A stretch of 64,000 bases of DNA, from NCBI RefSeq assembly GCF_041154455.1, contig NZ_AP028664.1, forward strand, positions 2,915,001 through 2,979,000, read 5' to 3'. A program made the position numbers and the translations under genes. Source of the DNA: Variovorax sp. V213. Lineage in GTDB: Bacteria > Pseudomonadota > Gammaproteobacteria > Burkholderiales > Burkholderiaceae_C. The notes beneath the pieces were generated by a model. The model made no database searches and was not told the DNA's origin. It saw nothing but the letters and a program-made list of their open reading frames with translations. Below, one piece after another: positions 8,460-15,336 of the stretch; within the stretch, counting starts at the first letter, position 1, and every line of letters begins with the position of its first letter.

Positions 8460-9443
8460 ATGAAGCCCCACTCCCTCAAGAATTGGCTTGCCGCCGCCGC
8501 CCTTGCCTGCCTGGCCACCACCCCCGCGCTGGCCGACGAGCCGTATCCGTCAAAGCCGATCAAGCTCGTGGCGGGTTTCCCGCCAGGGGGACCCACGGAC
8601 ATCATTGGCCGCGTGATTGCGCAGGCCCTGGGCAAGGAGCTCAATGGCACGATCATCATTGACAACCGCGCGGGCGCCGGCGGCGTCGTCGGCGCCGACG
8701 CCGTGGCCAAGTCGAAGCCGGACGGCTACACCCTGCTCGTCGCTGTGGAGTCGTCGCAGACGCGCGGCCAAGCCCTGAACCCGACGCTTTCCTATGACCA
8801 GCTCAAGGACTTCACCTACGTCAGGAACGTCGCCAAGCAGCGCAACCTTGTCGTCGTGAATCCCGAGGTGCCGGTCAACAGCATCAAGGAGCTCATCGCC
8901 TATGCCAAGGCGAACCCCGGCAAGCTGAATTTCGGCGGCACCTTCGGCGCGACATCGCACATCGGCGGAACGCTGTTCGATGCACGCAACGGCACGCAAC
9001 TCACGTTCGTGAACTACAAGGGCGGCGCACAGCCCATCACCGACCTCATGGCCGGCGTGGTGCAGGTCGGCTTTTTCACCGAGGCGACAGTCGCCCAGCA
9101 CATCCGCGCCGGCAAGATCAAAGCCTTGGCAGTCGCCGCGCCGGAGCGCTCGCCCGCGTTCCCGGACCTCCCGACGCTCCAGGAAGCCGGCAGCAAGCCG
9201 ATCGATCTTTCGCCCTGGTTCGGCGTTGCAGCGCCTGCCGGCACGCCGGGTCCTGTCGTCCAGAAGATTGCGGCGGCGCTCGACAAGGTGGTGACGAGCC
9301 CCGAGTTCCTGGCGCAACTGGAGACGCTCGGCGCGGTTCCGGTGAAGGTGTCGACACCCGATCTGTACACCAAACAGGTGGCCAAGGAGATCGTGTTCTG
9401 GAACGATTGGGCGAAAACATTGACGACGCCCCTGGCCCGCTGA
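8460..9443 (+). CDS. Bug/TctC-family periplasmic solute-binding protein
   Basis: Periplasmic binding protein of 327 aa (Bug family, tripartite tricarboxylate receptor). The ATG at 8460 has a GGAAGG ribosome site 8 bp upstream and opens a Sec signal peptide ending ATTPALA-DEPYP. Family landmarks are YPSKPIKLVAGFPPGGPTD near the mature N-terminus and IIDNRAGAGGVVGAD. Ligands of the family are carboxylates. No TctA or TctB membrane genes are in the window, so it is an orphan receptor, as is common in betaproteobacteria. It is the first gene of a four-gene operon with an acyl-CoA dehydrogenase and a CoA-transferase. Confidence 0.92.
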   Translation: MKPHSLKNWLAAAALACLATTPALADEPYPSKPIKLVAGFPPGGPTDIIGRVIAQALGKELNGTIIIDNRAGAGGVVGADAVAKSKPDGYTLLVAVESSQTRGQALNPTLSYDQLKDFTYVRNVAKQRNLVVVNPEVPVNSIKELIAYAKANPGKLNFGGTFGATSHIGGTLFDARNGTQLTFVNYKGGAQPITDLMAGVVQVGFFTEATVAQHIRAGKIKALAVAAPERSPAFPDLPTLQEAGSKPIDLSPWFGVAAPAGTPGPVVQKIAAALDKVVTSPEFLAQLETLGAVPVKVSTPDLYTKQVAKEIVFWNDWAKTLTTPLAR

Positions 9444-9466
9444 ACGACTGCCGAGTATTCGAACCG

Positions 9467-10672
9467 ATGAACTTCTACGACCTCTACGACGAGAGACTGT
9501 CCGCGGCGGAACGATCGCTGGTCGAGGCCGCCGGCGACTTCTGCCGCGGCGAATTCAGCGCCCACCTGCTGGAGTCGCACACGCAGGGTCGCGCCTACGA
9601 TGCTTCATGGATCGACAGGTGGGCGAAGGAAGGCTTCCTGGGGCTTCAAGCGCCAAGGGAATTCGGCGGCCACGATGCCTCGTTCCTCTGCAAGATCCGC
9701 GTGGCCCAGACGATGGCGGAGCATGGCTTTGCCGCCGCCTTCGCCATCAACAATCTGCAGGGCTCCGTGACTCGCGTGGCGCGCTTCGGCTCCGAGAGGC
9801 AGCGTGCCGAGTTCCTCGGCGCCATGCTGGGCGGGCGAACGCTGTGCGCCCCAGCCATGTCGGAGCCCGACGGCGGTAGCGACCTGGCCGCGCTGAAAAC
9901 AAGGGCTCGGCGTGTGGACGGCGGATGGCTGATCAGCGGCACGAAGTCGTGGATCACCAACGGTTCGATCATCCAGTGCGCCAACCTGCTTGCAAGAGTC
10001 GACGACCCCACCGGCGCGGAAGCAGCCGGCGACATCGCGTCTTTTCTGGTGCCTCTGGTCGACGGGCCGACGCTGCGCCGTGAAGAACCCGTCATGCCGG
10101 GCGTTCGGTCCTTCCGGCTGGCCTCGCTGATTTTCCAGGAGCATTTCGTGCCCGCCTGGTGTCTCTTCGACCCGCCGGGGCAGGCGTTCAGGTCTTCCAT
10201 GTCATCGGTCAATGCCGCACGCGTTCATGTCGCGGCAATGTGCATCGCCTCGGCCAGGGCCGCCTTGGCAGAGACGGTCGGCTATGCGGATTCAAGGCAG
10301 GCCTTCGGCAAGCCCCTGCTCAGGCATCAGGGACTCGGATGGGAGCTCGCGGAGGTCTCCCTGCGCCTGGAGGCGGCCAATGCACTCGTGCTGCGCGCAG
10401 CGATTGCCGTGCAGACAGGAAAGGCCGCACTGACGCTGGCCGCCCAGGCAAAGAAGTTCGCCGTCGACGTGGCCGTCTGGGCACTCGACCAGTGCCAGCG
10501 TGCCATGGGCGCCACCGGCGCGAGCGCCGATCACCGCCTTGCCATGCTGTCGAGCGAAACACGGCTGGCGGCGTTCGGCGACGGCACCAGCCAGATGCTG
10601 CTCGACCGCATCGCCAAGGGCCTGGCCAAAGACTACGGGCCCTCGCCCGCGCAAAAGGAATCCGATCGATGA
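9467..10672 (+). CDS. Acyl-CoA dehydrogenase family protein
   Basis: FAD flavoprotein of 401 aa with the acyl-CoA dehydrogenase fold. It has an N-terminal helical domain, a central beta domain with the FAD-binding stretch CAPAMSEPDGGSDLA, and a C-terminal helical domain with RQAFGKPLLRHQG and the ending GDGTSQMLLDRIAKGLA. The ATG at 9467 lies 24 bp after the Bug stop. Its stop overlaps the ATG of the CoA-transferase A subunit. The substrate is presumably an acyl-CoA made by the downstream CoA-transferase; chain type is not evident. It resembles the glutaryl/short-branched-chain group but is not assigned further. Confidence 0.88.
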   Translation: MNFYDLYDERLSAAERSLVEAAGDFCRGEFSAHLLESHTQGRAYDASWIDRWAKEGFLGLQAPREFGGHDASFLCKIRVAQTMAEHGFAAAFAINNLQGSVTRVARFGSERQRAEFLGAMLGGRTLCAPAMSEPDGGSDLAALKTRARRVDGGWLISGTKSWITNGSIIQCANLLARVDDPTGAEAAGDIASFLVPLVDGPTLRREEPVMPGVRSFRLASLIFQEHFVPAWCLFDPPGQAFRSSMSSVNAARVHVAAMCIASARAALAETVGYADSRQAFGKPLLRHQGLGWELAEVSLRLEAANALVLRAAIAVQTGKAALTLAAQAKKFAVDVAVWALDQCQRAMGATGASADHRLAMLSSETRLAAFGDGTSQMLLDRIAKGLAKDYGPSPAQKESDR

Positions 10673-11331
10673 GAAATGTGATCGTCAAGGATGCGAACGC
10701 CGCAGTCAGCGGATTGCGCGACGGAGACACGGTGATGGTCGGCGGCTTCGGCGGCGCGGGTGTTCCGCGCGGAATGATCGAGGCGGTGCTGGAGCTGGGG
10801 GTGCGCGAACTCACCGTCATCTCCAACAACGCAGGCTCCGGCGGCCAGGATCTTTCGATGTGGTTCGGCGCGCGCATCGTCCGGAAGATCATCTGCTCCT
10901 ACCCGCGAAGCGCGGACGTGTTCGCCGACCAATACCGGGCCGGCGAGGTCGAGCTCGAACTGGTCCCACAGGGCACGCTGGTCGAGCGCATCCGGGCCGG
11001 CGGCGCAGGCCTTGGCGGGTTCCTCACTCCCACGGGCGTGGGCACCGTGTTCGAGAACGGCAAGCAGAAGGTAGTGGTCGATGGCCGCGAGTTCCTTCTG
11101 GAAAAGCCCTTGCGTGCACAGTTCTCGCTGCTCAAGGGCCGGCAGGCCGACGTGCTCGGCAACCTGAACTACAACAAGACGGCACGAAACCACTCGGTGG
11201 TGATGGCCACCGCCGGTGAAGTGGTTGCGGTCGAGGTGGACGAACTCCTGGAGCCCGGCGAGCTCGACCCTGAAGGCATCATCACCCCCTGCATCTTCGT
11301 CGACCGCGTCTTTCTCTCGAGGCCCGCATGA
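10669..11331 (+). CDS. 3-oxoacid/3-oxoadipate CoA-transferase subunit A (PcaI-like)
   Basis: Alpha subunit (220 aa) of a class I CoA-transferase. It has the signature VMVGGFGGAGVPRGMIEAV and the VISNNAGSGG loop that contacts CoA. Its sequence is close to PcaI (3-oxoadipate:succinyl-CoA transferase), including RAGEVELELVPQGTLVERIRA. The ATG at 10669 overlaps the dehydrogenase stop (ATGA), and its own end overlaps subunit B. It may activate a carboxylate for the upstream acyl-CoA dehydrogenase, or serve the 3-oxoadipate produced by the hydroxyquinol pathway 12 kb away. Confidence 0.88.
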   Translation: MRNVIVKDANAAVSGLRDGDTVMVGGFGGAGVPRGMIEAVLELGVRELTVISNNAGSGGQDLSMWFGARIVRKIICSYPRSADVFADQYRAGEVELELVPQGTLVERIRAGGAGLGGFLTPTGVGTVFENGKQKVVVDGREFLLEKPLRAQFSLLKGRQADVLGNLNYNKTARNHSVVMATAGEVVAVEVDELLEPGELDPEGIITPCIFVDRVFLSRPA

Positions 11332-12017
11332 ACTCTCTCACCAGACTGGAACTCGCGCGCCTAGTCGCCCATCAGCTTCCGAAGCAAGGATTCGTCAACC
11401 TCGGCATCGGCGCGCCGACGAGCGTGGCGGACTATCTTCCCTCCGATACCTCGGTCATGCTCCACAGCGAGAACGGCATTCTCAATGTCGGGCCCAAACC
11501 GGCCGGGGGAGAGGAAGACCTGGACCTCATCAATGCCGGGAAGATGCCCGTCACGCTCGCGCGCGGCGGCTCCTTCTTCGACTCGAGCCTGTCGTTCTCG
11601 ATGATGCGCGGAGGCCACCTCGACATTGCCATCCTCGGTGCGTTCCAGGTGTCCCAGCACGGCGACCTGGCCAACTGGAGCACGGGCGACCTGAACGGCG
11701 CGCCGCCGGCCATCGGCGGCGCCATCGACCTTGCCGTGGGCGCAAAGCAGATCTGGGTGATGATGGAACACACCACGCGCGACGCCCAGCCGCGCCTGGT
11801 CGAGCGTTGCACCTTGCCGCTCACGGCCGTGGGTGTCGTGGCCAAGGTGTTCACGAACCTCGCGATCATCGACGTCACCGCCGATGGATTCGTCGTGCAG
11901 GCGCTTTTCGAGGGTGCATCGCTTGAATCCGTGCAGCAGCTCACCGGCGCGCCGCTGACGCCGGCGCCTGCGCTGCGGCGATTCTCTTCGGATGGGATGC
12001 TCGCGCCGTCCCGCTGA
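11328..12017 (+). CDS. 3-oxoacid/3-oxoadipate CoA-transferase subunit B (PcaJ-like)
   Basis: Beta subunit (229 aa) carrying the catalytic glutamate: HSENGILNVGP with Glu48, the residue that forms the glutamyl-CoA thioester in class I CoA-transferases. GIGAPTSVADYL, SFSMMRGGHLDIAILGAFQVS and the DLANW segment match PcaJ/ScoB. It overlaps subunit A by 4 bp (ATGA), so the two subunits should be made in equal amounts. It is the last gene of the operon. The converging XRE-cupin gene ends 42 bp away, with no clear terminator hairpin between. Confidence 0.9.
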   Translation: MNSLTRLELARLVAHQLPKQGFVNLGIGAPTSVADYLPSDTSVMLHSENGILNVGPKPAGGEEDLDLINAGKMPVTLARGGSFFDSSLSFSMMRGGHLDIAILGAFQVSQHGDLANWSTGDLNGAPPAIGGAIDLAVGAKQIWVMMEHTTRDAQPRLVERCTLPLTAVGVVAKVFTNLAIIDVTADGFVVQALFEGASLESVQQLTGAPLTPAPALRRFSSDGMLAPSR

Positions 12018-12058
12018 TGCCGGAGGTTCAGGCTGAGGGGCGAGCCGCGCCGCAGGAC

Positions 12059-12667
12059 CTATGCGGTGGCGGCAATCACGACAAGGGCCGAAGCCGGTTC
12101 ATCGGTGAGCGCCGTGAGCTTGTGCGGAATGGTGGAGTCGAACTGCACACAGTCACCGGGCTCCAGTTGCTCCTTGCGTGCTCCGATCTGCATCTCGATG
12201 TGGCCGGTCAGAACAAAGAGGATTTCCTCGCCCTCGTGGTGGCTCATGATCCGGCCGCGCTTCTGGGTTTTTCCCGGCCGCACGATAAATGCCCGCATCA
12301 CGCGGTCGTCGCGAAGGCCCGCGACCAGCGAGAGATGCGTCGTGGGATCTCCCGCGATGGACCCGTTGCCCCGGACGATCGAAACGACGTCTTCCTCCGG
12401 CTGTTGCCCGAAGAGCCTATCCACCGTCACGCCCAGGGCCTTGGCGATATTGAGCGCCGACTCGATCGACGGTGTCGATACGCCCCGCTCGATCTTCGAC
12501 AGATAGCTGCGCGTGAGCCCCGAGTCTCGCGCCAGGTTCTCCAGCGTCAATCCGCTTTGGACGCGCAGGTACTTGAGGTGTAGTGCCAAGGCTTTGAACG
12601 GGTCTGCGGCAGGCGGGTCGGCTGCTTGCAACCCTCTGTAAATTGCTGGGGGGCCCGATTCTGGCAC
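12059..12667 (-). CDS. XRE-cupin transcriptional regulator
   Basis: Regulator with an N-terminal XRE-type HTH (LRVQSGLTLENLARDSGLTR, then SYLSKIERGVSTPSIESALNIAKALGV) and a C-terminal cupin_2 domain with MSHHEGEEILFVLTGHIEMQIG. Such proteins sense small metabolites in amino-acid, polyamine or acid catabolism. The start is uncertain. The only upstream in-frame ATG (12727) would overlap the reductase gene by 41 bp, while GTG at 12667 gives 202 aa without overlap. It is the last gene of a MOSC-reductase-regulator operon that begins with a copy of the GACAC-N3-GTGTC palindrome, so it is the best candidate to bind that motif. Confidence 0.85.
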   Translation of the reverse strand: MPESGPPAIYRGLQAADPPAADPFKALALHLKYLRVQSGLTLENLARDSGLTRSYLSKIERGVSTPSIESALNIAKALGVTVDRLFGQQPEEDVVSIVRGNGSIAGDPTTHLSLVAGLRDDRVMRAFIVRPGKTQKRGRIMSHHEGEEILFVLTGHIEMQIGARKEQLEPGDCVQFDSTIPHKLTALTDEPASALVVIAATA

Positions 12668-12686
12668 GAGTGTGTCGCCCGACAGC

Positions 12687-13637
12687 CTAGAGGTCGAGTA
12701 CCAACCGGGCCCCTGCGCACTCCGCAACGCAGACGATCACTTCATGCGCGCGCTCCTCGGCGCTCAATACCCGGTCGTGATGGATCGGCGGCCCCTCGGT
12801 CCAGCGTGTGCGGCATGCGCCGCAGATGCCGCCTGCGCACGACACGGAGATATCGGCGTCCATCGCATCCAATGTGGCGAGAAGTCCCACCTCGGGCCGC
12901 ACTTCCATCTCCCGACCGCTTTTCGCCAGCACTACGCTGTATGGCTGCGCGTTCAGAGTTGGAACGAGCTTCGGCGCGGTGAACCGCTCCACGTGCTTGC
13001 GGCTTTCGGACCACTCGGCGACAGCGGATTCGAATGCATCGAGCATCCCTGTGGGTCCGCAGCAAAACGCCTTCGCATCTTCACCAAGGGGTCCCAAGAG
13101 GGATTTGATGTCGGGCGGACTGACTTCGAGCGTGTTGTAGAGGTGGACACGTCCACCCTTGACCGCCGGCTCCAGCATGTCGATCAGGCTTGGGTGACCC
13201 ATGCTTGCCCAATGGAGTTCGTAGTTCGTCTTGCCTTCACGCTCCAACGCCAGAATCGCCGAAACGAACGGCGTCACGCCTATTCCACCGGCAACGAAGA
13301 TATTCATTCCCGCCGGCGAAAACTCCAACCCACTGCGAGGCACCGAAACACCGATGACTTCGCCGGCATGAAGCTCGTCGTGTATGTGGCGGGATCCGCC
13401 GCGCCCTGCTTCCTCGCGCTTGACCGCAACAACATATCTCCTGCAGTCGGCAGGATCGTTGCAGAGCGAATAGGTGCGTACGAGCCCATTGGCCAGATGG
13501 AGATCGATGTGCGCTCCGGGCCTGAAGGCAGGCAGGCGCCAGCCGTCCTGGTCGGCCAACACGAGCCGCTTGACGCCCGGCCGAGGCTCGTCGATTTCCC
13601 GGACGACAGCTTGGAGATGCTTAATCGCCTTCGGCAT
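12687..13637 (-). CDS. VanB/phthalate-dioxygenase-reductase-type FMN/[2Fe-2S] oxidoreductase
   Basis: Electron-transfer protein of 316 aa with class IA reductase order. The FMN domain has RTYSLCNDP, the NAD(P) domain has VAGGIGVTPFVSAI and CCGPTGML, and a C-terminal plant-type ferredoxin domain has the cluster ligands CAGGICGACRTRW plus a later Cys in VCVAEC. Relatives feed Rieske oxygenases (vanillate, phthalate), but no oxygenase gene is nearby. Its ATG is 1 bp after the MOSC stop, so the MOSC protein may be its electron acceptor. Substrate specificity is not assigned. Confidence 0.9.
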   Translation of the reverse strand: MPKAIKHLQAVVREIDEPRPGVKRLVLADQDGWRLPAFRPGAHIDLHLANGLVRTYSLCNDPADCRRYVVAVKREEAGRGGSRHIHDELHAGEVIGVSVPRSGLEFSPAGMNIFVAGGIGVTPFVSAILALEREGKTNYELHWASMGHPSLIDMLEPAVKGGRVHLYNTLEVSPPDIKSLLGPLGEDAKAFCCGPTGMLDAFESAVAEWSESRKHVERFTAPKLVPTLNAQPYSVVLAKSGREMEVRPEVGLLATLDAMDADISVSCAGGICGACRTRWTEGPPIHHDRVLSAEERAHEVIVCVAECAGARLVLDL

Positions 13638-13638
13638 G

Positions 13639-14163
13639 TCACGCCCCGCGGACAGCGTCGCCCACGCGGATGACGCCGCCTTTCAGAATCCGGCAGTTGA
13701 GGCCCGACCTGTTGATCAATGGATCGAACACGGCCTTGCCCAGGATCTCCTCGATGTGGCGGCACGGCGTGGACAGCCGGGTGGCTTCGAGAAGCGTTTC
13801 GCCCACCCAGAGCTGGCGGCCGACCAGATGATTGAGCGGCACGCCCTGCACGGTCACGTTTCTTCGGTGCTCCTCAGGCAGCATCTGGATCTTTGCATCG
13901 CGCGCCAGGGCTTCCAGCGTCTCGATCTCGAACAGCGTGATCTGTCGCCCCTCCTCCGGCTTGTGGGAGTAGAAGCCCGACTCGCGGCCGATCATGTACC
14001 GGTCTCCCTCGATGCCCTTGCCGGGCACGAGCGTCAACTCGTCGAACGATTCCATGGGCAGGAAAGCGCGAGGCGTGATGTGCAGGTGTCGAACGACGCC
14101 CGTCCAGGCGGGAACGGTTTCCCGGTCGCCGAACTGCTGCTGGTGAGTTGCTGCGGTAAGCAT
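13639..14163 (-). CDS. MOSC domain protein (molybdenum-cofactor-binding type)
   Basis: A 174-aa MOSC-domain protein. MOSC proteins bind sulfurated molybdenum cofactor; the conserved Cys lies in STPCRHIEEIL. GKGIEGDRYMIGRESGFYSH is the typical early MOSC block. The ATG at 14163 is preferred because AAGGAG lies 8 bp upstream; the open frame from 14226 would start within the operator. It is the first gene of a tight operon with the FMN/[2Fe-2S] reductase. MOSC plus flavin reductase recalls mARC, YiiM and YcbX systems that reduce N-hydroxylated compounds; that role is inferred. Confidence 0.87.
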   Translation of the reverse strand: MLTAATHQQQFGDRETVPAWTGVVRHLHITPRAFLPMESFDELTLVPGKGIEGDRYMIGRESGFYSHKPEEGRQITLFEIETLEALARDAKIQMLPEEHRRNVTVQGVPLNHLVGRQLWVGETLLEATRLSTPCRHIEEILGKAVFDPLINRSGLNCRILKGGVIRVGDAVRGA

Positions 14164-14221
14164 GTGCCACGCTCCTTGATAACGGCGATCCAGCCGATCT
14201 GATGAAGGAATGCCATTGTAG

Positions 14222-14234
14222 GACACTTTGTGTC
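14222..14234. promoter_or_regulatory. Candidate operator, site C (GACAC-TTT-GTGTC)
   Basis: A perfect palindrome, extended by one more base pair on each side (G...C at 14221 and 14235), about 60 bp upstream of the MOSC start. On the minus strand a TACAAT hexamer follows immediately, so the site would lie in the spacer upstream of a -10 box. A further GACAC half-site lies at 14241-14245. Identity with site B in front of a second operon, and near-identity with site A, support one shared regulator. Confidence 0.6.
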
Positions 14235-14337
14235 CAATGAGACACGTGCCGGAATTTGTGAGATCCCGCTGGAAGAGCGAGTTCGCTGTTCATACCGATG
14301 CGGCACAGCCCTCAAGGCAGGCGGAATCGTTCCACCA

Positions 14338-15252
14338 TCAGCGTCCCTGGTCCTTGAAAAGCCCGATGAAGAGATTGCGCATCCAGTGGTGCGCGGGATC
14401 CGATTCGAAGCGGCGGCTCCAGTGCAGCGACACGGTGAAGGCGCTGCGGGGAAGCTCCGCCGGAAGCACCGCATAGCGCTTCGGCTCGATGAACCTGCGC
14501 GCGATCGCCTGCGGCATCACGACGGCAAAATCGGTGCGCGCGATGATCGCCGGCAGCGCCAGGAAGTGCGCCGAGTTGAGCACCAGCCTGCCGTCGAGGC
14601 CGAGTTGCTGCAGGATTCGGAAGGTCTCCGAGTGCGAGCGCACGGCCACGAACTCCAGGCGCCGCAGGTCCTGGATCGTCATGCGCACATCCGCGGCCTT
14701 CGAAGCCCTGGCCATCGGATGCCCCGCCCGCACCACCACCGCGTAGCGATCGCGCAGCAGGTCGACGCGCTCCGTGCCGCTGACCGAGGGCAGAAACCCG
14801 AGCGCGAAATGAATCGCCCCGGTTTCAAGGGCATCGGTGATCTCCCCGTGCGGCAGCGGAGTCGTATGCACCCGAATGCCGGGTGCCTGGCGGTGCAAGG
14901 CTTCCATCAGTTCCGGCAGCAGCCGAGCCTCGCCGATGTCGTTCAGGTGCAGCCGAACGGTCATCCGCGAGCGCGAGGGATCGAAGGTGTCTTCGTCCCG
15001 CAGCACATCCTCGATGGCGGCCACGGCCGGCTGCACGACGCTTGCGAGCCGCTCGGCGCGCAGTGTCGGACGCATGCGCCCGTTGGCACGCACGAACAGC
15101 GCATCGCCCAAGGCGAGCCGCAGCCGCGTCAGGCCTTGGCTGGCCGCCGGCTGCGACAGCCCCAATGCATCGGCGGCGCGGCTCACGCTGCCGAGGCGGT
15201 ACACCGCCTCGAACAGCCGCAGCAGGTTCATGTCCAGCTTTTCAGTATGCAT
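14338..15252 (-). CDS. LysR family regulator of the aromatic operon
   Basis: LysR-type activator of 304 aa. The N-terminal winged HTH has LLRLFEAVYRLGSVSRAADA followed by LGLSQPAASQGLTRLRLALGD. The C-terminal substrate domain (residues ~90-300) matches the NahR/LinR group, with RLHLNDIGEARLLPELMEALH. It is transcribed away from the benzoylformate decarboxylase gene, with 84 bp between the starts and a TTCAT-N7-ATGAA element in the middle, the usual layout for a regulator of the divergent catabolic operon. The inducer is probably an aromatic intermediate. Confidence 0.88.
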   Translation of the reverse strand: MHTEKLDMNLLRLFEAVYRLGSVSRAADALGLSQPAASQGLTRLRLALGDALFVRANGRMRPTLRAERLASVVQPAVAAIEDVLRDEDTFDPSRSRMTVRLHLNDIGEARLLPELMEALHRQAPGIRVHTTPLPHGEITDALETGAIHFALGFLPSVSGTERVDLLRDRYAVVVRAGHPMARASKAADVRMTIQDLRRLEFVAVRSHSETFRILQQLGLDGRLVLNSAHFLALPAIIARTDFAVVMPQAIARRFIEPKRYAVLPAELPRSAFTVSLHWSRRFESDPAHHWMRNLFIGLFKDQGR

Positions 15253-15275
15253 ACAACTTATTCTGCTCTAGACAT

Positions 15276-15292
15276 TTCATTGCATTGATGAA
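15276..15292. promoter_or_regulatory. Candidate LysR operator (TTCAT-N7-ATGAA)
   Basis: A 17-bp dyad in the 84-bp divergent region between the LysR gene and mdlC. It fits the T-N11-A style of LysR recognition sites and sits about 45 bp upstream of the mdlC ATG. No other strong dyad is seen in this gap. The mdlC start at 15337 has a TAGGAG ribosome site. Confidence 0.45.
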
Positions 15293-15336
15293 TACCAGAT
15301 GAAGCGCAAAACTGCGGACCTCATCTAGGAGCATTC

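Noticed and set aside
12660..12680. Possible fourth GACAC-N3-GTGTC site near the XRE-cupin start (GGCACGAGTGTGTCG)
   Set aside because: Only one arm matches and the spacing is wrong, so it is not counted with the three operator sites.
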